DNA from: Candidatus Marinamargulisbacteria bacterium
GTDB lineage: Bacteria; Margulisbacteria; Marinamargulisbacteria; UBA817
DNA: 10,701 nucleotides
NCBI GenBank assembly: GCA_023262965.1
Contig: JALQXX010000040.1
Location: forward strand, 1-10,701
Reading direction: 5' to 3'
Both the position numbers and the translations under genes were made by a program. The notes below the pieces were generated by a model that worked only from the letters and a program-made list of their open reading frames with translations, had not been told where the DNA came from and searched no databases. Positions 1 to 7,000 of the stretch are shown one piece after another (the stretch's first letter is position 1; each line of letters starts with the position of its first letter).

Positions 1-28
1 GGGAACGGGGTAGGTGGGGTTGGGGGGG
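1..28 (+). other. Canonical G-quadruplex motif ending in a G7 run
   Basis: Four G-runs lie close together: 1-3, 7-10, 16-19 and 22-28, with loops of 3, 5 and 2 bases. This satisfies the usual G3+N1-7 rule. It lies inside the broken 5' end of the first fibre gene, on the coding strand. The stop codon at 11-13 and the G7 run both fall in it, so it is a plausible site of slippage or of a sequencing or assembly error. The motif is seen directly; folding is inferred. Confidence 0.7.
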
Positions 29-784
29 ACATCGCATCGGATTTCGGGGGATTATGTGGTGGGAATGGGGTCGTTTTTAGAGACAAATGCATCGAATACG
101 GTATTAATGAACGCCAGTGATCAGCCATTGACGGCCCAACGGTCGGGTGAATGGGCCATCCAAACCGATGGCGGGCTTCGGATTCGGTTATCGGATGGCC
201 CGCAGGTGGCGGTTTTGGAGCCCACCGACGGGTGGGGGCATGTGAGTGATAAACGCATGAAAACCGCTGTTGTGACCGCAAATGCCACCGCTATTTTGGA
301 TGGATTGCGCCAACTCCCCATCTACGAATGGGCTTACAAAAAATCCCCTTCGGTAGCGCATGTGGGGCCCATGGCGGATGATTTTTATGCCCAATGGGGG
401 TATGGGGATTCGGATACCACCATACATGGCGTGGATGCGGATGGGGTATTATTGGCTGGGATTCAAGCCGTGTATACCCACATTCAGGCATTTACATCCC
501 AAACCGATGCGACTCTTGGGGCGGATCCGCAGTATGACCGGGATGCAATTGTAGCGCGCATGAAACGGATGCAAACCACCATGGTACAGTATCAAAAAAA
601 AATGGATGCACTGGATACCGATTATGCGATTCAAGATCGCATGATTGCCTCCATTGAGCAGGTGGAAAAGCAGCTGCGTAGGGATGCGTCCCTGGAGCAA
701 TGGGGACGCTACCGAGGGCTGCTATTTGCGTTGGGGATGGTAGGGGGATTGGTGTTTCAATGGAGGCGCCGTCATGGGCGGTAA
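14..784 (+). CDS. 3' part of a membrane-anchored S74-domain fibre protein (5' end cut and frame-interrupted)
   Basis: This is the C-terminal portion of a third member of the fibre family found downstream. The frame opens at a GTG (14) directly after an in-frame TAG (11-13). There is no signal peptide, so 14 is not a believable start. Frame 1 upstream (GNGVGGV) suits the family's repeat style and would join this frame if the G7 run at 22-28 had six Gs. Residues are counted from the GTG. Residues 1-75 are beta-type repeat ending in the family's pre-chaperone segment. The S74 domain begins at VSDKRMK (Ser78, Lys83), with the HVGPMADDF motif near 116-124 and VDADGV at 140-145. A charged helical, coiled-coil-like stalk spans about 160-232. 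A hydrophobic segment at about 235-250 is followed by a tail of several Arg, as expected of a C-terminal membrane anchor with its tail in the cytoplasm. It overlaps the next gene by 11 bp. Against its paralogues it has Ala for Arg (115) and Asp for Gln (122) around the GPMA motif, so it is the most diverged S74 domain of the three. Phase-variable gene, pseudogene or sequence error cannot be separated here. Confidence 0.8.
   Translation: MGLGGTSHRISGDYVVGMGSFLETNASNTVLMNASDQPLTAQRSGEWAIQTDGGLRIRLSDGPQVAVLEPTDGWGHVSDKRMKTAVVTANATAILDGLRQLPIYEWAYKKSPSVAHVGPMADDFYAQWGYGDSDTTIHGVDADGVLLAGIQAVYTHIQAFTSQTDATLGADPQYDRDAIVARMKRMQTTMVQYQKKMDALDTDYAIQDRMIASIEQVEKQLRRDASLEQWGRYRGLLFALGMVGGLVFQWRRRHGR
245..475 (+). 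other. Peptidase S74 chaperone/autocleavage domain, first copy
   Basis: The domain starts at the Ser of SDKRMK. In the S74 family (phage endosialidase tailspikes, eukaryotic MYRF) a Ser and a Lys five residues later form the self-cleavage dyad, and the chain is cut just before the Ser. Both residues are present (Ser78, Lys83). The spacing from this Ser to the GPMA motif is 40 residues, against 39 and 40 in the paralogues. Cleavage activity is inferred. Confidence 0.8.
762..766 (+). promoter_or_regulatory. Ribosome binding site of the 1075-aa fibre gene
   Basis: GGAGG lies seven bases before the ATG at 774, inside the end of the upstream gene. It fixes the start that gives a good signal peptide and an 11-bp overlap. 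Confidence 0.75.
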
Positions 785-3700
785 GGGCATTGGCGTGGCC
801 ATCATTATAGGCCTGCTGGGATGGTGGGGGATGGCCGCACCCATTACCCTGCGATTGGAGATGGTATTGGCTCGTGATACGGGGGTATTGGATGGCCGCT
901 ACCCCATAACCTTCACCTTGGAATCCCCAGAAGGGCAATGGCAGGAAACGCATGATACGATCATCTATGATGGCCGTGTATTGGTTACCTTGGGTACGAA
1001 AACCCCATTGGATTCGGGCCTTTTATACGATCAGGGTGTGGCATTGTATGGTCGTATTGATAATGATGTGGTTACAATTCCCTTAACGTCGGTACCCTTT
1101 AGCTTATTTGCACATGCAGCGGATTTGGTGAATACCATCTATATGGCCGGTGTATTTCATACCGATATTGCCACCAAGCGCGTGGGCATTGCAATTGATG
1201 ACCCCACCCCTACGGTACGCTTAGAAGTCGGTGGGGCCCTTCGCGTGGGGGATAGTCCCGATGAGGCCCCAATAGGGTCCATTCGGTGGCACGATAATCG
1301 GTTGGAGGGTCGCCATAATGATGGTTGGAAATACCTGGATGTGGGGCCTGGGGATGGGTATGAAAGCAAGTGGACCAATAATAATGATGCCACCACACCC
1401 GCCTTTTATGTTACGGATACCAGCCTGCGTATCGCCACAGACACTCGGTTGGCTACGGTTACGATTGGGGGCGATGTGTATGGTACGGGGGTTTTTCAAA
1501 GCAAGAAATCGATTCGAATTCAGGGCGATATGATGCTGAGCGATACCACGGGTATATCGGCAAGTGGGGTATTGCAGGCCCAATCCATTGCATTGAACGC
1601 AACGAATTATTGGAATCATACGGATGGGTTGGTTATTTCGGGTATTTTTACAGGGAAAGGGCATGGGGTTACCCATATTCAGGGATCCGCTCTCCAGCTA
1701 AAGGGGATTGATGGTCGTGAAATAGCGGATGGGGCGATTCATAGTGATCATATCGCAGATAGCGCTATTACGGGCGACCATCTGGCGGCAGGGGCATTTG
1801 GTGCGGCGTATTTGGCCGATGAATTTCAATTGGAATCGGGGCATATTATGAACGGATCGATTGTAGATCGTCATATTAAACGGAATTCGATAGAGCCACG
1901 GCATTTGGCGACGGATTTTGAATTGACACCGTATGTATTTGAGGATGCGGCGGTGGTTAGCATTAATATCGCTGCTCAAAATATTGATGCCACTAAAATT
2001 GCGGATCGTGCCATTGAAACCCGTCACATGGCCAAGCCGCTGATTACCACACGGCGGCCGATTGCACCACAGGCGATTGGGGCCCATCACATTGCGCCCG
2101 GCACGATTCAGGTTGCGGATTTTCAGGCAGGGGCATTATCATTGGATCATTTAATGGGGACAATCCCCATTGCGCGTGGGGGAACCAATCAAACGACGTA
2201 TGGTATGGAAGGAGGGCTTTTGGTCGTATCGGCCAATCAGCTTGTAGAGGATACGGCGAATCGCGTGGTGAATGGCCGGTTGGGGCTTCATGAACCCGAT
2301 CCCCAGTATGTGCTGGATGTTACAATTGACGATCAAAATGGGCCATTGTACGTAAAATCGGTGGGCGAAAACGTCAGTGGAATGGCGATTGCCAATGATT
2401 TGGGGCGATGGCACATCGACACGCATCCGAATGAGCCGGCAACGATTCGCGATGCCTTAAAACAAGCGGTTGTGATGACCGTAGCGACGACCAATGATGC
2501 GGTCGGGATAGGGGGGGCACCGGGTTCCCAGTCACTACAGGTACATGGCGGGGTTCGATTGGGCGATGCCTTGCCACCGGTGGACGATGCTTTGACACCG
2601 GTTTCGGCGGGAGGGGTGTATTTTTCGGTAGATGATAATGAATTTAAGTTTGTGGGGCCCAACGGAGCGCAGGGATTGACCAGCGGGTTTCACCATGAAT
2701 CGTATATGCATACCCCCATTGCGGTACAGGCCGTCGATACGCGCGTATTGATGGGGGAGCGGGCTCAGCTAAGGGGGTCCAATCACAGTATTGGTATGAT
2801 TATGGATGCCACGGTTTCGGGGGATCATACGATTATGGATGGCATTATTCAATCCACGATTCAGGCGGATCACTGGCAGGGCTCGGGTATTTTGGATGCC
2901 CAGCTGGAATGGTCGCGGGGAACAGCGTCGTGGATTCAGTCCACCCAGGCCCAGGTACGGGACAGTCATATGAATCACATACGCGATTCGCGGGTAAGGG
3001 GATCGCAGCTGTCGGCCAATTGGGTTGCGGATAGCCGCATTGAGGGCACAGGGATAGCCCTTCGGGGGGTTCGCAGCAGTCAAATAGCGGGGGCGGGTCA
3101 TTGGATTGATGCGGGGACATCGCTTCGCGTGAGCGGGCAAGCGCATCGGTTGACCCAGTTGGCCGAATCCACGGTTGAGGGCCAAAACCACGCGGTGGCA
3201 TGGGGGGCTAATACCGCGATTTTTGGGGAAGGTCATGCGGTAACACAGACCGATAATACCCATATTGACGGCAAGGGTCACGGCGTCATTCAGGCCAAAG
3301 GGGCGCGTATAACGGGCCAGCGCCATCGGATTATTCACGGTGACGGGACCTATAATGGAGAGCGCATTTCCCATATTGGCACGGGGAGCCCTCAGGCTAC
3401 GGGTCGGGATCAATGGCTGATTGGGCGCCACAATCATCGCGTGACAGCGTCCCATCATATGGCCGTGGGATCGTCCATGGATGGGGGTATGTGGGGCGAC
3501 AATAGCCTGGTTGTATATGCCCCCGGCGGTGTCACCATTCGGCATCAGGGGCATGTAATGGCGCAATTGTCACCCAATGGCGGGAGCTGGTCGGTTGTTT
3601 CAGATGCGCATCAAAAAAATCAGGTGGTGCCGGTTGACCATCACGATACCCTGCAGCGCGTCATGGCCTTGCCCGTATATGAGTGGTCGTATCAGGGGCA

Positions 3701-4001
3701 ATCGGTGCGCCATATTGGCCCTATGGCACAGGATTTTTTTGCCTCATTTGGATTGGGGTCAAGCGATACGGTGATTCAAACGGTGGATGCGGACGGTGTG
3801 ATTTTGAGTGCTTTAAAAGGCCTGAATGCCTGGTATAATCAGCTGCGCGATACCGATGTTGTTGGTAAATTGAATGATTTGCGGGCTATCGAATTAAGGC
3901 AACAAACCTGGTTTGCCAAGCGATTGGCAGCGGATCATGATCAACGGTTGGAAGAGGTCGCCAAGCGATTGGCGACATGGGCGGAGGATGAGACCCCATG
4001 A
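774..4001 (+). CDS. Secreted S74-domain fibre protein, 1075 aa, without membrane anchor
   Basis: Probable surface fibre or adhesin; the ligand is unknown. The start at 774 has a GGAGG site and gives a Sec-type signal peptide: a short basic start, a hydrophobic core, and probable cleavage near residue 22 (GMAA before PITL). Residues 23-120 form a beta domain ending in PLTSVPFSLFAHAAD (from 103), an N-terminal ending common in bacterial tail-fibre-like proteins. A VGI..P...LEV module with tryptophans (Trp172, Trp185) covers 137-191. A GKGHGVT segment sits near 294. Ten-residue repeats run 317-462, then IARGGTN (GGT at 469-471). Further VGIG-type beta modules occupy about 500-650. Thirteen 15-residue solenoid repeats cover 666-860. 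The S74 domain begins at Ser943 with Lys948, followed by RHIGPMAQDF (979-988) and VDADGV (1004-1009). A charged helical tail completes the protein. Unlike its neighbours it has no C-terminal membrane segment. It contains no cysteine. It overlaps the next gene by 4 bp (ATGA). Phage tail fibre is a less likely identity, because it has a signal peptide and no phage genes lie nearby. Confidence 0.88.
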   Translation: MGGKGIGVAIIIGLLGWWGMAAPITLRLEMVLARDTGVLDGRYPITFTLESPEGQWQETHDTIIYDGRVLVTLGTKTPLDSGLLYDQGVALYGRIDNDVVTIPLTSVPFSLFAHAADLVNTIYMAGVFHTDIATKRVGIAIDDPTPTVRLEVGGALRVGDSPDEAPIGSIRWHDNRLEGRHNDGWKYLDVGPGDGYESKWTNNNDATTPAFYVTDTSLRIATDTRLATVTIGGDVYGTGVFQSKKSIRIQGDMMLSDTTGISASGVLQAQSIALNATNYWNHTDGLVISGIFTGKGHGVTHIQGSALQLKGIDGREIADGAIHSDHIADSAITGDHLAAGAFGAAYLADEFQLESGHIMNGSIVDRHIKRNSIEPRHLATDFELTPYVFEDAAVVSINIAAQNIDATKIADRAIETRHMAKPLITTRRPIAPQAIGAHHIAPGTIQVADFQAGALSLDHLMGTIPIARGGTNQTTYGMEGGLLVVSANQLVEDTANRVVNGRLGLHEPDPQYVLDVTIDDQNGPLYVKSVGENVSGMAIANDLGRWHIDTHPNEPATIRDALKQAVVMTVATTNDAVGIGGAPGSQSLQVHGGVRLGDALPPVDDALTPVSAGGVYFSVDDNEFKFVGPNGAQGLTSGFHHESYMHTPIAVQAVDTRVLMGERAQLRGSNHSIGMIMDATVSGDHTIMDGIIQSTIQADHWQGSGILDAQLEWSRGTASWIQSTQAQVRDSHMNHIRDSRVRGSQLSANWVADSRIEGTGIALRGVRSSQIAGAGHWIDAGTSLRVSGQAHRLTQLAESTVEGQNHAVAWGANTAIFGEGHAVTQTDNTHIDGKGHGVIQAKGARITGQRHRIIHGDGTYNGERISHIGTGSPQATGRDQWLIGRHNHRVTASHHMAVGSSMDGGMWGDNSLVVYAPGGVTIRHQGHVMAQLSPNGGSWSVVSDAHQKNQVVPVDHHDTLQRVMALPVYEWSYQGQSVRHIGPMAQDFFASFGLGSSDTVIQTVDADGVILSALKGLNAWYNQLRDTDVVGKLNDLRAIELRQQTWFAKRLAADHDQRLEEVAKRLATWAEDETP
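1722..2159 (+). repeat. Ten-residue repeat track (residues 317-462)
   Basis: Many consecutive units follow the pattern I-A-D-x-A-I-x-x-x-H, for example IADGAIHSDH, IADSAITGDH, IMNGSIVDRH, IKRNSIEPRH and IADRAIETRH. A few units are interrupted by insertions. Similar short repeats occur in phage and bacterial fibre shafts. The DNA is well diverged, so this is an old protein repeat rather than a recent tandem duplication. Confidence 0.75.
2769..3353 (+). repeat. Thirteen exact 15-residue solenoid repeats (residues 666-860)
   Basis: From LRGSNHSIGMIMDAT to ITGQRHRIIHGDGTY the chain divides into 13 units of exactly 15 residues with no insertion. A typical unit has an aliphatic residue at position 1, Gly at 3, and hydrophobic residues near 8 and 11. 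Examples are VRGSQLSANWVADSR, IEGTGIALRGVRSSQ and VEGQNHAVAWGANTA. Units 3-5 (IQA, LEW, AQV starts) are the most degenerate. The period suggests a beta-solenoid or beta-roll; the fold is inferred. Confidence 0.8.
3600..3827 (+). other. Peptidase S74 chaperone/autocleavage domain, second copy
   Basis: VSDAHQK gives Ser943 and Lys948, the expected dyad spacing. RHIGPMAQDF and VDADGV are the best match of the three copies to the usual bacterial S74 pattern. Cleavage before Ser943 would free a mature fibre of roughly 920 residues from a C-terminal piece of 133. Confidence 0.85.
3983..3987 (+). promoter_or_regulatory. Ribosome binding site of the 1108-aa fibre gene
   Basis: GGAGG lies ten bases before the ATG at 3998, which overlaps the upstream TGA as ATGA. 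A second ATG at 4004 would also keep the signal peptide but is spaced less well. Coupled translation is likely. Confidence 0.65.
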
Positions 4002-7000
4002 TCATGCGCCTGTGTTTATGGACAATTCTGATGATCACAGCGGTATACCCCAGTGCAGAAAAAATCATTCAGGTGCCCATGAGTATGACGGTTGAGCTGA
4101 TTGTAGCGGACGAAAAAGGCCTTTATAATGGCACCCATCCCATTCGGGCACGCTTATTTGACATGCAAACCCGCGAGCGTTTGTGGGCGAAGGATTACAG
4201 TGACTATACGATTAAAGATGGGTCGGTTGTTATTGTCATGGATCCATTGGATACGGTGGACCCCTATGATTTTTATCGGGGCACCATTGCAGCGGTGATC
4301 ACCATTGGTACGGACACCATCGAAGTGCCGTTGGTGACCGATTTCTATGCCTACCGCGCAGTATTTTCAGAATACGGTTTCAAAACCCGTTTTCCCGATA
4401 TTTTTTATGTGGATCATGATAAGGAATACGTGGGGATTGGCACACAGGCCCCCGCGAATGTCGTGGCGGTGAATGGGGCGATCAAAATTGGGTATGAGCG
4501 GACAGATGTATTGGGGGCGATTCGGTGGGATTTTAATTCGTTATGGGTAAAGCATGATGATGAATGGGTGGACATGTTGTATGTTCCCCAAACATTTCAA
4601 GCATCGCGATGGCGGCGTTTGGGTCAAAGCATTGAGCTGGTGAGTCCCAATTACCGGATTGGTGTGGGCGTGGATATCCCCCAAGAAACAATGGATATTC
4701 GTGGCACGCTCTATGCTGAAGGCAATCTTCGAGCTACGACATTGGATGCTCCGGCTGTGTATGTGAATCAAACCCACCTATCGACCACCGACTGGCGGCT
4801 ACAAAGCATTGAATTCATTCAGCCCCCATCGATTATGGAATGGACCCCGGAGCGGCTTCGGCTAACCCATGGCCCGATTACAGGCGATGGTCGTGGCTTG
4901 ACCAAGGTTGGTATGCTTGAAAAAGATTTTGAGCTGGGCATGATCCAACAAAGCCATTTGGCGCTGAATACATTAGAGGGCCGAAACATCGCGATCGATG
5001 CCATTGGTACCAATCATATTGCACCGGAATCCATACAAGGGGATCGGTTTAGCCCGGGCATTTTTACAGAAAATCACATCAAAAATGCGGCAATTGGGGC
5101 GGATACGATTGCGGATGAATCGTTGCGATTTACCATTATTAAAGACCACGATGTAAACGATTATATTTCGGATCAATTTTTTTCGTCTCGCATTATTGCC
5201 GACAATTCGGTATATACGGTGCATTTTCAAGATCAGCGTATTGACGCCAACACTATAGCCACGGCATCGATTTCGGCGGATTACGTGGCCCCCAATACCG
5301 TAGCGGGTGCGCATATTGCGGACGAGGCGATTGTGTTTGAAGCACTGGCTACCGACACAATTGTTGATGCGCTATTTTCGGGTATTTTACCGCTAACAAA
5401 GGGGGGGACGGGCATTACAACCATGGCCACTAACCGTGTGGTTCATATGGGGCCAGAGGGGATGGCGGCAACGGCGATGTACATGGATGCGGGTAATAAT
5501 ATTGGGCTTTACGATGAATTGAATTTAACCGCTGTTGAGCAAGATTTTCGATATACCTTTGAAGTGGGTAGTTTATATGATGGCATCACCACCCAATTTA
5601 AGCACCCCATGGATCAGCCGGTGATGGCGCGTTTTGTGAACGATGCCTACACATTAGGGGTGGGTATAACCGCGGCGGGGCACTGGCAGATGGCGGTCAA
5701 TAATTCGGGATTGACGCTGGCGTCACCCACGCAATTTGCGATTGGGGCGGTGTCGGAGGGGGATGGGTTTCAGGTAAACGGCGGAATGACAATCGGGGAT
5801 TCGGCGAATACGGCACCCGAATTGGGGACCGTGGAATACAGTAACGGGTCCTTTGGTTTTTGGAATGGAAACTGGCACGTCATGTCGTCAAGTGGCCAGG
5901 GGATTGGCTCCCCGATTGCGGTGGGGGGGGTGCTTCGGGCCAGCGATGCGCTTATTGGTACGTATCGCCATTCGGCCATTGCGGTTCAGAATGCCCAGGT
6001 GCTTCGTGCGGACACCTCTACCATTCGCGGTCAGCGGGTATCGATAACGCGTAGTAACGGGTCTCAGATTAGTGGTCATGATATGCAGATTGGTCGGGCC
6101 GATCGTGCGCGTATTCGCGGATCCGAATTGCAGGTGGGGTCCGTGGATCGGGCCACACTGTATGGGGATCACATGGCGGTTATGGACCTGAACCATTCGC
6201 GGGTATATGGAACCCATCAGTATGTCCGTTCGGTGGCCAATAGTTATATTCAGGGAGACGCTATGGTTCATGAGGCGGTTGCGAATACGGTGGTATCGGG
6301 GAACGCGCTTCGGTTGCAGGGGGTGAGGGACAGTCGTATTCAGGGACGTAATCATTGGGTGGCAAGCGTTCAGGATACGGTCCTAGATGGGGATGCCAAC
6401 GCCCTAAATGGGGTTCAAAATGCCATGATTTATGGGGCGCATAATGATGTTGCAACAACAACGGGCACACGAATTTTGGGGGATTCCAATAGGGTATGGG
6501 GCGGGTCAAACCACTATATCGACGGCGTGGGGAATACCAGTTTGTACGGAGAGGTCAATACCATTCGGGGATCCGATAATCGCGTGATTGCGGATGGCGT
6601 CATTATCAATGGGTCTGATAACACGGTGATTGGACATGGGGCGCGTGTGCATGGGGATGGCAATATTGTGTTGAATACCATGCCGGAGTCATTGGATGTG
6701 TGGGGAGATGATCAGGTGGTTATGAATACACGTGCGCTGCACATTGTGACAGGGGAGGGCATGGTGGTATCGGCGACACCGGAGTCGGGCGGCTGGACCA
6801 TGGTATCCGATCGCCATCAAAAAACCCATATTCAACCGGCCAATTCCCTGCGTTTTTTGGCGGGCATTGCGGATTTACCGGTTCAAAAGTGGTCGTATAA
6901 TCACACGCCGGACACGCGGCATATGGGGCCAATGGCGCAGGCGTTTCACGCCCAATTTGGGTTGGGTGATAGTGATCAATGGATCACCGCATCGGATGCG

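Noticed and set aside
492-953. 153-codon minus-strand open frame across the junction of the first two fibre genes
   Set aside because: Both sense-strand genes are well supported here; the antisense product resembles no family.
2769-3566. 265-codon minus-strand open frame opposite the second fibre's solenoid
   Set aside because: It lies wholly opposite a convincing repeat domain, has no ribosome binding site and reads as proline- and arginine-rich low-information sequence. It arises because the strongly biased sense codons rarely give stops on the other strand.
3998-4060. Lipoprotein signal with Cys6 in the 1108-aa fibre
   Set aside because: The cysteine is in the middle of the hydrophobic core and too near the N-terminus; a normal cleavage site after PSA fits better.
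2769-6646. CRISPR-like or recent tandem DNA repeats suggested by the 45-base periodicity
   Set aside because: The period exists at the protein level only; neighbouring DNA units share little sequence and stay in one reading frame.
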